Counted from the first letter of the stretch, positions 24,703 through 36,769 are shown. The stretch: DNA of 64,000 nucleotides from Aplidium turbinatum (GCA_918807975.1 OU964921.1:30530498-30594497); one strand, 5' to 3'. The notes: generated by a model from the sequence alone, not told the origin. Numbers and translations are program-made.

Positions 24703-25551
24703 TTCTCAAATTCTATGAATTTTATCACACCCTGACAAAAATGATATACCAAACCGCTCAGTATGAAAAATAATCTTGGAAGTAAGTAAAGAGTAGATAT
24801 AGTGTTAAAATATTTTCGTATATATAAATATTCACAGGTCAGATATAATAGTACAGTGCTAAACAGTTAAACACATTGAAACGTCAAAATAGGTATCATA
24901 CAAAAACATAAAAGGTATAGATATTCAGAAAGCACTAAATATACAAGATATATATATATAACAAACGCTACTAAATTGTAGTTCACCAGTAGGCTATGTG
25001 TTGTGTTCTTCATAAACATCAAAAATGATCTGCAGACAACAAACATGCAATAGGTACAGAATTGACAATCGCTTATTTAAAATAAAAAATTTATGCAAAA
25101 TAATTTATGTTAAGCAGTATAACAAATTTAAGTAGAACAATGCACAGCACCTTGCTTGAAAAGTTATATATTTAAAATATTCATTAGAAGTTGCTTCATA
25201 TCTATAAAGTAAGTTTGAAAATGCACTGACATTGACACAGGTGCACTGATACTTTTATTTACCGGTACCACTGTGATAGTTTGTCATTAGCACTGCAAAC
25301 TGTTCCTAGTTAAACTGATCATTTTCGTATGGAACTAAACTGTTGGAGTGTAGCTTTTTGAGCAATAAAAAAATGAAGATAGAACACAAGTAAATTTGAT
25401 TCAATACATTCCCTGCACCATGCAGATTAATTATTATTTTGAAACATTTTTTTGTTCTCAAATAAAAAATTTTCATTGGATGAATGTTTGCAACTCAACA
25501 CATTTCCCGTTAAGGAGAAATGGCATGGTATAACAGTGTACAAGTTGCTTT
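24703..25551. other. Spacer between 14-3-3 and ZNRD2
   Basis: AT-rich, with a TATATATATATA microsatellite at about 24950. A TTTATT on this strand at 25254-25259 (AATAAA on the gene strand) could end the 14-3-3 mRNA. No transposon ends were recognised. Confidence 0.5.
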
Positions 25552-26310
25552 CTATTCTGTAATGGGTTCTACAGAATCTTCATCGTCTGAATGTTCAATT
25601 TTAGCCTGCATAGCAGATCCCCACAATGTAAGGTTATCTCGTATCAGCTGCATGATCAAAGTAGAATCTTTGTATGAATCTTCTTTCAACCTGTCAACAT
25701 GAGAAATTGCATCATCAAACGCTGTCTTGGCAAGGCTGCAAGCCTTTCTTTCACTGTTTTTGATTTCATAAAGGAAAACTGCATAGTTCAAAGCCAAACC
25801 AAGTCTTATGGGATGCACAGGCAGCATTTTGTCACATAAGCCCAGTGCTGTGTTGTAAGCTTTATTTCCAGTTGTGACAAGTTTCCTTCTTTTTTCAGGG
25901 ATGGATGCAACCTCACACAGATATCTATAATAATCACCTTTCATCTTATTGTAAAACACTTGACTGTCTGTGTCAGATGCAGACTTAAGCAAAAAATTAT
26001 CAAGTAATTGGATGATTTCCATACAAACTTTGTCAAGTTCAGCTTCAATTTTTTCTCGGTACAGCTTCACAATGTGAACCTTTGATTCTCTCTTCATCTC
26101 AGCTTTTTGTTCCACACTGGAAATCACTCTCCAAGATTGACGTCGTGCACCAGCCACATGTTTGTATGCAGTAGAAAGTAGATTTCGTTCGTCATTGTTT
26201 AACTCACCCCCTGCCTCTACAACCCTCTTCATCACAGATATCATTTCTTCATAGCGTTGTGCATGCTCTGATATTTTCGCTTTTCCAATCAGAGCATCAC
26301 GAGAGGACAT
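25552..26310 (-). CDS. 14-3-3 protein, single exon
   Basis: A 252-residue intact ORF covering the whole 14-3-3 fold, a dimeric adaptor that binds phosphoserine/threonine motifs in cytoplasm and nucleus. Pocket residues are present: K50, R56 (YKHVAGARR), R129 and Y130 (KGDYYRYL), N175 (RLGLALN) and the DNLTLW helix near the C-terminus; the signatures RNLLSTAYK and [18 protein letters not shown] are clear. The protein reads closer to zeta/beta types than to epsilon, but is divergent. ATG at 26310 is chosen; the frame extends one GTG upstream. The acidic tail ([13 protein letters not shown]) is normal for the family. Absence of introns contrasts with the neighbouring genes and may mean an old retrocopy that stayed functional, or lineage-specific intron loss. 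Confidence 0.96.
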   Translation of the reverse strand: MSSRDALIGKAKISEHAQRYEEMISVMKRVVEAGGELNNDERNLLSTAYKHVAGARRQSWRVISSVEQKAEMKRESKVHIVKLYREKIEAELDKVCMEIIQLLDNFLLKSASDTDSQVFYNKMKGDYYRYLCEVASIPEKRRKLVTTGNKAYNTALGLCDKMLPVHPIRLGLALNYAVFLYEIKNSERKACSLAKTAFDDAISHVDRLKEDSYKDSTLIMQLIRDNLTLWGSAMQAKIEHSDDEDSVEPITE

Positions 26311-28023
26311 CACGGTTAATTTTTACTTGTAACAAAACAGAAACCTACACAGGAAACTTCTGCAAAATCAATTTTAACTCACTTTAATGAATACTGTAGA
26401 AGTGTAGTATGTCATATTCTTGACAGAGCAATTTAGGTACCATTTTTCACAGTATATTAAGTGCTATTAAAATGCAGTCATTTATGCATTAAGAAACAAC
26501 ACAATAATAAGTAAAAAAAAGCAAAGTAAAAATGTAGCTTACTTGCAAATAATACCAAATGGCATTTATTCGTCAGAAATGTTGCCTTGTGAATCTAACA
26601 CTAACCTATACTAACATATATAATTTGGTAGTCTCAAGACAAAGTAATAAATCTCTTGATCAACAATTAAACCATTAAAGAAAAAGTATTATAATATATA
26701 TATAAAAAAAGAATCAACATCTAGTGTGAAACAAAATGTTTTAGCTGTGGCAATCACTTTTGGGTCATGCTTTTTTTTAAATCTAGGATCTAGATGGTAT
26801 ACATTTGTTGCAAAGTCAACTCAAGATGTCACAATAATGTTATTTAATTAACTAAACTAATATACAATATATAGGCAATCTTCAAAAGCAATTGCTTTGA
26901 TAATACAGGGTGGAGAATCTGAGTTGCAATAAAACAAGAATTATGTCAAGTCAATAGCTATGATTTTTACAAGCAAACTCCATATTGTCTTTAGAGTAGT
27001 TTGTTTGATTTTGTTGGTGAAATACAATTACAAACATCACTCGCAAGCACTAATATGAAAAATTAAGTTCAAAATGAAGCGTAGCAGAAAAATTACTTAC
27101 AAATCAAAACACATCAAGAAACAAGAAATTCAACTCCATTTCATTCAACATCACTTAAAGTATGTCCAAATTTAAGTTTTAAGACCCAAAAATGCTTTAG
27201 GTATGATGTTTTTTGAAGTTTAGTGATAAATGGTAGCCACAAGAAATTATGAAACTGACGATGCACTAGCAAGTGCGAAATATATTTTCTGTTACATCTA
27301 CTGACAACTGATCCCTGTTGCCTTAGCAATTGAGGTTTTAGCTTTATACATTATATATTTAGACTTTTTTTCCAGTGCATTCACATCAGTGAAATGTGTA
27401 GAAATGTTGGCAGTTGAATGTCCATTGTCCAGATACCAAACCTTAAAGCTGTCTTGTGAAATTTTTCCGACCTAACAACTTTGTTACTATCTATAGAAAA
27501 ACGTAACAAATTAATACACCAACAGAGTGTTATTTTGTTCTATGACATTTGTTCTTCCAAACCAAATCTCATGACTGTTTTTACCAGTCAGTGGTTAATG
27601 TTGGGTTACAGTCTATCATTGTTTGATTTGATCTTTATCCTCAGACTGGGAAAACTTCTTCGCTTTATCCTGGCAGTTTCGCATACTTGTAGAGGCTTTG
27701 AACCATGATGCAGGCCTGGTCAAAAAGATTAACAAAGAGGAGTTTCCGATAGTTGTCGTCGAGGAATTATTCTATACACTAGGTGCCACTGAATGGATAG
27801 CAGTCCTGAAATGCATTGCTCAAGCACACGCATCGAGAGTCGAACCAGCACCACTTGATCTTGAGTCGAGTGCAAGACCAGTAAACCATTGAGCCAATGG
27901 ATCAGATCTACGGTACATCAGCTGCTACTAAACAATAAATGCTAATATATAGTACTACAAAAAGTGCTCAATGCCAAGCAGAGCAAATTACTCCAAGTTC
28001 AGTTAGTATTTTCTAATAGGCTG
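26311..28023. other. 14-3-3 upstream region, no gene recognised
   Basis: AT-rich, with short TA microsatellite runs near 26690. The 14-3-3 promoter and any 5' untranslated exon should lie here, but I see no decisive TATA box or splice pair. Confidence 0.5.
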
Positions 28024-28862
28024 CAGGCCTTAAAACTCGTGTTTTTGTCCGGCAGCCATCGTGGCCTACCGAGAGCTCCTTCTCGGCGGCCAAATCTGCG
28101 TGCTTGGAGGCCAAAATAACGATAGCACAAGTAAATAGAATTAAACTTGCAACAATGCCAAAATGATCACTTAGTGACTAGTGTTATTGAAGTCTGGGCG
28201 TCCTGCTATAGAATCGTTGTAACACGCAATAACTGCTTTATCGGGATTGTAATCCGGTATTGCGGGACCATCTAACGACACTAAATTGTTTCAACTGCAT
28301 ACCGCCTTTCATAAAACCTGACCATTTATACCGTTATGATGTCACCATTTAGGGTGTGAACTGTGAAGTCACTAACCCACAGCCGAAACATTTCTCAACT
28401 CTGAAGACACGTGTTTTCCCCTCGGATGTCAACTAACCTTCCCAGACAACAAAATCCGTCATTTTTACATTGATTCTATGTTTGCAGTGGATAAATCAGG
28501 GTAAAAATGACGAATTTTGTTGTCTGGGTAATTCTCCTTTTTAACAACGATTTCCGACAACATTGAATCAACATAAAAACAACAATATTGCCAGCCAAAG
28601 TAAATTAGCACTTCGGATTAACACTTTGTTAAAATAAAAGCAGGGAATTACAAACAAGACTTATAGCGGGTGATCGTAGCTGGATATTTTCGATACAATA
28701 TCAAATGTTTCCGCACAATCCACAATCATTTTATTGCGAAATTAAATAATTAGCTGAAGAAATCGGCGGCCAAACTGGCCGACTGAGGAGGTAGCACCGG
28801 CGGTCATTCAAGCACTACTTAGCGGCCATGTCCGCGATGGCCGCCGGCTGCTTTAAGGCTTG
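28024..28862. mobile_element. Repeat R, copy 1 (non-autonomous DNA transposon)
   Basis: Ends CAGGCCTTAAAAC and, inverted, CTTTAAGGCTTG. The interior includes GGCAGCCATCGTGGCCTACC near the left and GAGGAGGTAGCACCGGCGG near the right. A second copy occupies 34271-37801, interrupted by other elements. No coding capacity. Target duplication is short or decayed (GGCTG-like). Confidence 0.8.
28441..28528. mobile_element. Short palindromic MITE, copy 2, inside R copy 1
   Basis: CCCAGACAACAAAATCCGTC at the left and GACGAATTTTGTTGTCTGGG at the right. R copy 2 lacks it at the matching place (about 37384), which gives a natural empty site. Confidence 0.85.
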
Positions 28863-29266
28863 GGCTGTGGCTATATTTATACTGAGTCTGGGTTTTTTTT
28901 TTCGCTGAGACTTTTCGGTCATTTGTCCGAAATGACTTGAAAAAATTCGGTCATTTTTTATTTATTTCGGTCATTTTTTCTGATGAAAATATTTCCTTTG
29001 AAGTAGCTGATACAAACGAAAATTTGCACTTCCTGACTAGCTACAACATTAAGTTTCGCTGAGAAACGTTGTCGTGTTTTATCTGAGAAAAGTTAGAACA
29101 GACAAACGTTACTTTCAGTCTTCGAAATTAACATATTTTTATTTTTGCAAAAACATTGTCAAGGTCAAACGGCAAAAGTTGAAATTGCCTCGGCAATTGC
29201 ATGTGAACGTTTATTACGAAAAAATTGTACCAAAACATGTAAAGCGAAAAGCAAAATATATACTAG

Positions 29267-30889
29267 TAGGGGCATGAGACCAGAGGGGGGGGGTACCCAA
29301 AAAATAGTATATCCAATTTTATTTTGATAGATATACTAAATCTAGGCTGTATACCAAATTTTAGGTCAAAATATTGAAAAACCATTCATTAGGGGCAAAA
29401 AATGTGATTTTTGACCCCAGCGAGGGAATTTTTTTCATAAAAATTAATTTTGGATATAAAATCTGACACAGTTGAGGGAATCAGTTGATTTAAAAGTGTA
29501 TTCCTACTCATTTTTCAGCAATGAATCCATTTTTGGTGGTTAAAATCATCTATCTCATGTAGAAAGTGGCCAAAACTTGAATTTTCTTCCAAAAATACTG
29601 AAAAAATACCCCTCGAAAAAAAATTATTGTAAAAAATTTTCTTGCTGTGCCCCCCACATCCCAATTCCAGTATTTTAAGCCCTCGTGTGGGATGGTCAGA
29701 ATAAATGCAAACATTTTGGTGCAAGAAAAAGTGAAAAAGCTCTTGAAATGGCCAAATGGTGCCATTTATGGTATTATATACATGCGAGAATTTGAAAATT
29801 TGCTTCATTACATAGTACATAATTAACTCACATAATATATATGTACACAGTATATTGAGCACAAGGATAGGCTATAGTCAGTGTTGTGTCCCAGGGGTGA
29901 ATGTTCTTCCCCAATGCATGTGGAAATTCAAAGGTTTGTATTTGACTCTTTCTTTGTTTGTTTATTATATTGGTGGGGGGAGATTGAGAGATTAGCAGGG
30001 GATTATATCAGGTGTTTTGAGAAGAATATTCACCTCTAATGTGTCCCAATATTTCTATGTTGCCATAATGATTGTTTATGCATATCAGAATTATGTTCAT
30101 ATTTACTGATATTTAGATCAGCAATTGTGCATGATATTGATACACTTAGAAGGTAGGTTTTGCTTTGTTGAATAGAGCTTCGATTTCTTTGGTATTTTTC
30201 AAACATAATTTGTTTGTTCTACCAAAGTCCCACTTTCCTGTAATAATAAGCCTTTTTCCATTTTCATTTGTAAGGATCTGTTCTACATCAACTTTGTCAT
30301 CAACTAGTTTTTCTGCATGTACCCAGTAAACATTCTTTTCAGAGTCCTTTCTTACAAGATGTTCAATACTATAATCTTTGGCTGAAAGCATCTCCTTGAA
30401 GTATCCAATATACCAAACTACAGTATCTCGTTCCACCATAATGTAGCGCAAAGTTCATTGGCCTCAAAAAGAGAAATAGGAGCAGGTTGGTTCGAGATTA
30501 TTGCCAATGCGTCTTCATTGGTAGGCAATGCTACATGAGCAGATGATATTGCTGTGCCATAGGAACCGCCTAACAGTATGCATAAATTTTCCACCTTTTC
30601 TTCAATTGAGATTCTACTTTGGCGGTATAATTCTGGATTAGATGCTCGTTCATGAGGATGAGTGTGAATAAAGAATGCTAGTGCAGTGCATACAATTGAT
30701 TTAGTATTGTCTGGATGTTGTTGGAGCACAGCTAACAACTCATCTTTGGTTGTGCATGGACCATTCCAGCTCTTGCATGAAGTGAGAAAAAACAAAAGCA
30801 CACTGATCACATCACAAAACTTCTCACTTCCTTTTTTCACTTCTCACTTCCACTTTTTGGGTACCCCCCCCTCTGGTCTCACGCCCCTA
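29267..30889. mobile_element. DNA transposon I, nested in H
   Basis: Terminal inverted repeats TAGGGGCATGAGACCAGAGG (left) and the inverse TAGGGGCGTGAGACCAGAGG, each running into a G homopolymer of about nine then TACCCAAAA. Flanked by ATACTAG at 29260-29266 and 30890-30896. It carries the minus-strand coding segment at 30146-30840. Confidence 0.85.
30146..30840 (-). pseudogene. Element I coding region, unknown function
   Basis: Two overlapping minus-strand frames, 30840-30418 and 30451-30146, that look like one ancestral protein with a frame slip. The first has ELLAVLQQHPDNTKSIVCTA and EEKVENLCILLGGSYGT. The second has VVWYIGYFKEM, EHLVRK, YWVHAEKLVDDKVDVEQIL, GKWDFG and NTKEIEALF, a pattern I associate with a recurring transposon-linked C-terminal module (WYIGY, HL-R, EQIL, GxWD). 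No catalytic triad of a known transposase class is visible. Not a host gene as far as I can tell. Confidence 0.5.
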
Positions 30890-31886
30890 ATACTAGAGTA
30901 GTCTATCACGACCGCACTGTTTGATTTATTGTGATGTAATAATACCAAAAACTAGCGATAAAGCGAGCAACGCGATACGCACGCTGTTAAGTAATAAACG
31001 TTATATAACTGACGGGGGGAAAGTAAGTTAATTTTGGGTTGATTCAATGTTCGAGGCAACACAAATCGATTTAATTTTCCCGGCTGGTTATATTGCGTAA
31101 CAACAGTATCCAATAAGAAATTTACGTTTGTTTTACATTAATTCGACATCTAGTGGCGTTGAATTATCATAAAATAACGTTAATTGCTCAACCAGGTACC
31201 AGTAACAAATTAATAGCTTCCTGCGAAAAGATTGCCTCGATTTACGTTTACACTAACATAATTTCGGCACAATTGAGATACTGCGAGCAACACAAAGTCG
31301 CGAGGCGCGATAAGGAGTAGATGCTTAGACTAATTTGACGTCTACCATCGTTGAATCAATGCAAATAGGATGATATTTTTATGAAAGATTCAATTCTCTC
31401 AGCTGGGCACGTGTCTAAGCGCCGGCGAAGTAGGAAGTAACCCAAATAAAACATCCAGCAATAGTAAGAGTGTGGTGTAGTCCAAGAAAATTATTTTTTT
31501 GTAATCTTTTGGTCCTTTCAAGCGCTCCTGTGGCCTCAGCATTTTTACTGCCAACGCTAACGCATCTGCGTCGGCAATCACCTCGGCAAATGCCGATTGC
31601 CCACGCTAATTTCGAAGACTGACTTCTGTATTTGTATTTGCGTATCACATATAATAAGACATTGGATCAACGTTTAAACACTAAGTCTACGTCTTGTATT
31701 TCCGATTGACAAGAAATCGTACAGTGGCGCAAGAAGCTTCTTTGCAATCACTGAAATCGATTTGAGCGCGTACGTATTTTTTCGGACATTTTGACCGAAT
31801 TGACTATATTTTTTTCGGACATTTTGCTAAAAAATCGGTCAATGACCGATAAATGACCGAAAAAAAAAACCCAGTACTGAGTGTAA

Positions 31887-32279
31887 TGGTAGCCACTTTA
31901 ACAAGTCGAAATTCTGCCACTAAACTTGACTAGAATGAAACCGTCAACCAATCATAAGCTACGATTTAAATGACATAAAAAACGGCGAAAAGAAGATGAT
32001 AGAAAGCAAATTAAGTGATGGATTTTTTGTCAGCTGGTTGGCTTAGGGGTTAGGGCTAGAAAGTAGTCATTTCATTGACGCGGGTTCGATTTCCACCACT
32101 GCTATTGCTCTTTTTCTTCTGTAATTACCAAATAAAGTTCAAAACAAGCATTAACTCTCTGGATGAGTGCTAGAAGGGTCACAATTGGACGGTAGCCTCT
32201 TATAATATGCTCTGATTGGTTGGCGGTTGCATTGTAGTCATTCGCAGTGGCAGAATTTCGACTTGTTAAAGTGGCTACC
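31887..32279 (+). mobile_element. tRNA-core inverted-repeat element, copy 1
   Basis: Inverted ends GGTAGCCACTTTAACAAGTC and, inverse, GACTTGTTAAAGTGGCTACC, extending over about 32 bp to ATTCTGCCAC. The 8-bp target duplication GAGTGTAA lies at 31879-31886 and 32280-32287. The core at 32035-32125 has an A-box-like TGGCTTAGGGGTTAGG, a B-box-like GGGTTCGATTTCC about 40 bases on, and a T-run (TTTTTC) after it. Same family as 60470-60816 and 60453-61798. Confidence 0.85.
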
Positions 32280-32527
32280 GAGTGTAATAATAGCCTCAAT
32301 AGTTTTGCCAGATAAGGAATTCTGCCCTAATTTGAGAAAATTGAAAGCTGTTGAAAACAAAAACTTGAATTTTGGAAATTTATTTTAGTCCTGGGCAAAG
32401 ATCAAAACCCTAATCTTATTCCTAACTCTAACCCTTCCTAACTTTAATCCTAACTCTGGCAACACCTGATTGTAACCATGGCATTAAGTGTGGAAAAATA
32501 GCCACTTCCTTTCTAATAACCTCTACT

Positions 32528-32570
32528 ACAGCCTGTTTCACCCTTACTGGGGATCATCAGAAGGTCTTTG
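32528..32570 (-). ncRNA. Orphan hammerhead-like core
   Basis: The minus strand has CTGATGA (32560-32554), a CCC/GGG hairpin, then GAAACAGGCTGTAG (GAAAC at 32539-32535). This matches the motif at 16617-16681, but without the pairing outer arm on the 5' side. Probably a remnant of a Penelope-like terminal repeat. Confidence 0.4.
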
Positions 32571-33127
32571 TGTAACTTTCTGGTTTTTCTCTGTAATTTA
32601 ACTGATCAGTTAAGCAATTCACCACTGTTGCCTATAAACTTTGTTTTTAACTTATTTTTAAAACAAATTGCAGTCAACCACAATAAATCAACAATCAAGC
32701 TGAAATGCTGAATCAATTTAGTACGGTACCGTAGCCTTCGGTACCTACTGTTCGTGTTTTTTTGAATAGGCGTCTTAAATTCAATGTTGCCAGAATATTT
32801 TTTTAAATTTAACGACTAAGATCTTTCATTTCGGTGCAAGCTCGAAAACATACTAAATTTTGCTAAAAATATCCACAAACCAAGATTTTGTAAAATGGAA
32901 GTTCAAAATTAAACGTAGCGAAACAATACCAATAAAAACAAAAAGAAATTATTGTCAATTCGTAGAGACCTGTGGGCGTATCAAATTTTAATTGCTTACA
33001 ACTTTCTCTAAGATAGGCTACTTTCTTCATATCATTTGATCATTTGTGTTTTTCAAAGAATTCAAAGCTCATGTGTTTGTGAAAAAAACTTAGGCTAATT
33101 GATAAATCGTTTTACTGTATGATATAT

Positions 33128-33660
33128 TCGGTAGCTCAGTCAGGCCCGGATTTAGGGGGAGCAGAGGTTGCAGGTGCCCCGGGCCCCCCGACTTTTAAAG
33201 GGTACCCCTACGTGGAAAAAATGTAATTTTGTGTTATTTTTTTTTTCTTTCAGCCTTTGAAGTTTCCGATAAATGCTATGCAGTACTGGATTAATGCTAC
33301 TGTAGACGTAGAGGCGGATTTTCGCGCCATAGGCGCAAAACTTTTTTTGCACGGGGGCCGCCCGATTTAAAAGTGCCCCGGGCCTTCCATCAGCTAAATC
33401 CGGCCCTGAGCTCAGTGGTAAAGTGCCCGACTCAAGATTACGCGGCATTGTTTGGCTCTTTGAGTGTGCGCTTGAGCAACGTGTTTCAGGTCTACTCTCC
33501 ATTCAGCGGCACCTAGTGGATGGACAACAATATTTTGACAGGAAAGTTTACTCGGTCTATCTTGATAACCAACCCAGCCTCAAAAGCCTCTAGTCTACAA
33601 GTGGGCTATTAAAAACTACCATGAATCTTTGCAGGCCGATGATAAAGATTCAAAACCAAC
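33128..33660 (+). repeat. tRNA-derived SINE split by a MITE
   Basis: Removing the inserted MITE at 33141-33408 plus one target duplication restores GGTAGCTCAGTGGTAAAGTG, a good tRNA-type A box, followed by CCCGACTCAAG. Further on is TTCAGCGGCACCTAGTGGAT, a phrase shared with 42290-42310 and 63768-63785. The 3' limit is uncertain. Confidence 0.6.
33141..33408. mobile_element. hAT-like MITE J
   Basis: Ends CAGGCCCGGATTTAGGGGG and, inverse, AGCTAAATCCGGCCCTG, with the perfect 8-bp target duplication AGCTCAGT at 33133-33140 and 33409-33416. Non-coding. Confidence 0.9.
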
Positions 33661-34358
33661 TAACCAAATAGCAGTGTTGTACGTTGACGCCGTCAATTTG
33701 ACGGCGTTAACTTTTTGTTGAAGCTGAGGCTAGCGCCGTCTGTTTCTTTTTAGTTGACGGAAGTGATAGCGTCGTCAACTATTTTGCCGATTTTAAGCGT
33801 CAAGCGCTATGCGTCATTTTTTTGTTCTGATGGAAAATCTCGTTTCACAATAAGAGTTTCACAATGTATTCTGGCCAGCGCGACTCATCCGAATTACCGA
33901 CTTTTGCGTTGGTTGGAATAGCTACCTGGAATATAATCGGAAGAAGTTCGCCAAATGGGGATCAATCATATCGTGATCAGTATCGAGAACGAGGGATCAG
34001 AGAGAGAAATCGAAAAATCAATGAATGTCATTGCGGAAGTTGAAGATACTCAGGGGCGCCGGAAGCGGGGGGGGGGGCAGGGGGCGGATGCCCCCCCTGC
34101 CCTCAGTTTTTCTATGGAGGGGCAGGGGGGGCAATGGTGCTCTTTTAATGTCATGTAAACTACTGCACATTTTGCAATATAACAATTTCTGCTATTCGCT
34201 TTTAGCCTAACTATAATCTCTCATTTTTGCCTCAAAATAATATTTACGCACAAAATTTTGCAAAACAGTACAGGCCTTAAAACTTGTTTTTTTTTTTCGG
34301 CAGCCATCGTGGCCTACCGGGAGCTCCTTCTCGGCGGCCAAATCTGCTTGCTTGGAGG

Positions 34359-36769
34359 CATGGATGCCGATCCCTATAGGACAGTGGGGAAGTGTCCCCA
34401 CCATCTTTTTATATGTCCCCACCATCTTTTTAAATTATTTTTATAACGTAAAGGTTTCTGGGAAATTCAAGCACCTGTCTGTAGCCTACCTGAATCTTTA
34501 TTCTGAAGAGTCTTTGCCTCAGGCTGCATAAAAACTGAAACCAATTTGTCCAACAAGATGGCTCACACGTGCAGCTGCTGAAAAGCAGTTCTTGATAATT
34601 ATAAGTCAGTATTGGAAGCTTTGGAAGTAGCCCTGAGTCAATTTGATTCAAATGTAGCAACAAGTGCTAGTTGGCTTTTGAAATATTTTTCTCATGGGTC
34701 AAGTGTGCTTGGGTTATTACTGGCATTGTCTGCATTCAGTGTCTGGAACGTTTTACCAAAGTCTTGCAAGGTTGCACGGTGACTGTGGCTGGCATGCTTG
34801 AAGGTGCTAAACTCCGCCATCTATGCAGTGAAGAAGAATTTCATCGTGTCTTTGTAAATGCTGAGGGGCTTGAGCTTGAGTCATTGAATCTGTCACGTCC
34901 CAAAAAGATCTCAAATCGTCTTCAACATGGCCATGGTCAACCTCCTCAACTTCAAACACCAGAGACAAAATATCGGTCAGAGTATTTTGCAGACATTGAC
35001 AGCGGCAAGAAAAATCTTACTGACTATTTCAATTCGACTGATCTTGAGCACTACAAAATTCTACAAGAGGCACTCTTTAGTGGAAAGCTAGAATTGCATG
35101 TGGTAGATATATATCCTGAGTTCTATGACACAGAGTCCCTTGCAGAAGAACTATGCTTCTTTCGAAAGCAGTACTGGTACAATAGAAAGTCGGTGGAAGA
35201 TTTTCGAATGATATTTAAGAAGATACCATTCGCAGATCTGCAAATGTTTCCGTAAATGGAACTTTCTGTGCGACTTAATTTTGCTCATTTCACCAAGCCA
35301 GCTCGTGTTTAGCTGAACGGTTAGTTTCAACTTTGCGACGTGTCAAAACTTGGTTACGATCTACCATGACACAGAAACAGCTAAATCATGTAATGGTCTG
35401 CCATGTGCACAACACAGTTTTGAATTGGATCAACCTCCATGACCCCTCCAAGGATTTTTTTTTAAATTCGCCGGAAACTCGTTGTCGAGTGTTTGGACGT
35501 CTGCTGTCCAATGCTGACAGTGACAATTAAAATATAGGCCTATATACATCGCATTAGACTTGAACCAACTGTATTTGCTTGTTTGTCAGAACAGACCCCC
35601 GTTCTTTCTAGTTCGCTTCGCTCGTCACCAGTGACGTTCGGTGGCTTAAACCATTGGGAAAGCAACTTGGAAATGTGCTGCAGCAAGGTAGTAGGCACGA
35701 GGGGCGTAACCGTCGGGTGAAGCCCGAAGGCAACACTTCCAGCGGGAGGTCTGGGGGGCCTCCCCCAGAAAAATTTGAAAAACACTTCCAATTTGGTGCG
35801 CTCTGAGAGCATTTCCAAAACAAAATCTTCGGACTTTCCCAGTCCGAGGATAAAGATTCAATCAATCAAACTGGGACTAGTCTAGAATGTTGGCTGCTTT
35901 TTTAGACTGAGCACAAAAACTTATTGTCAATGTCATCTGTAAGCATTTACGACATGCATTGGACTGGTGCACTAGTAAAGAGCAAATAATTAGCCTATAA
36001 ATTAAGCTAGTCCATTCTTGAAGAACACAAGTATGTTTGCTCTGAACTTGTGATGTCAGTCTATTGACCCAAAGAATTTAAAAAACACTTGTGCTGTTTC
36101 AGTACTGGTTGGTTAATGTACCCTTTGGAATTGCATGTTTTGTTGTAGAATCTATGTTTTTTTTTTGGGTAAGAGAACCAGCTTTATTTTCAGCGTACTC
36201 AGTAGCCTATAGTTACAAGCCCGAAAATCACTCATGCGTAGAGGTTGTATTCGTTTCGCCTGAAACCAAAAGCAGCCGCTATGAGATACGCATTAACGTC
36301 ACTGGGAAAGCAACTTTAACCATAACACCAGATAACACATCTGATTGGCTAAGCAGCTGGTGTCGTTTTGCAAAACGATTGAGGATTGGATAAAACGAAG
36401 GCGTTTTTCAATGTAGGGTAAGCAATTTTGAAAGTTGATTTCCCTGGAGCTTCAGTGATGGTTTCTGACAAAAAGCGTTTGCCTTAATTGGCATTTATAG
36501 GCAAGACATGCGATTTGGTGAGGACTTAGACTACTCACAAGCGTTACGAGTAATTCTAGTCACGAACACAGTAATTTTCAAGTTAAAATAGACTTGATAA
36601 AAATAATAAGAAGTTAAACCTAGAATTCAGTCATTATATTTTGCATAGTTTTCGCTCAGGTAAGCACTGCTTTCCTTGCTTTCCCTCACCGATCGTTACT
36701 GCTCGTCACCCCTTCCTACCTTTCCTAGTAAATGTCCCCACCAATTTTACAGAGCGATCGGCGCCCATG
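34359..36769 (+). mobile_element. hAT element D, inserted in R copy 2
   Basis: Inverted ends CATGGATGCCGATC and, inverse, GATCGGCGCCCATG; perfect target duplication CTTGGAGG (34351-34358, 36770-36777). It carries the transposase remnant at 34671-35530. The stretch 35600-35880 holds a further repeat (GGTCTGGGGGGCCTCCCCCA region) related to MITE G. Confidence 0.9.
34671..35530 (+). pseudogene. hAT transposase remnant (ZMYM/52-kDa repressor-like type)
   Basis: The first frame, 34671-35255, reads NLSRPKKISNRLQHG, YRSEYFADIDSGKKNLTDYF and LSVDIYPEF-like segments. A second frame, 35333-35530, reads RRVKTWLRSTMTQKQLNHVM, the hallmark C-terminal dimerisation helix of this hAT subgroup. The two frames are separated by a frame change around 35255-35330, and the N-terminal zinc-finger part is absent. 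The copy is not functional. Confidence 0.8.

Larger units (their letters stand above)
28888..31874. mobile_element. DNA transposon H
   Basis: Terminal inverted repeats CTGGGTTTTTTTTTTCG and its inverse CGAAAAAAAAAACCCAG-like, with GGTCATTT-rich subterminal repeats. A perfect 8-bp target duplication, TACTGAGT, lies at 28880-28887 and 31875-31882. It holds element I. No transposase was recognised in the remaining sequence. The 8-bp duplication suggests the hAT or P groups, not proven. Confidence 0.85.

Noticed and set aside
23137-26310. 14-3-3 and ZNRD2 as an operon
   Set aside because: The gap of 850 bases is large for tunicate-type operons, and nothing else supports co-transcription.
32400-32460. 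CCTAAC-like runs suggesting an internal telomeric repeat
   Set aside because: Irregular spacing and only a few units; more likely transposon sequence.
36091-36393. 100-codon ORF with a hydrophobic start
   Set aside because: Lies inside hAT element D, with no recognisable motif.
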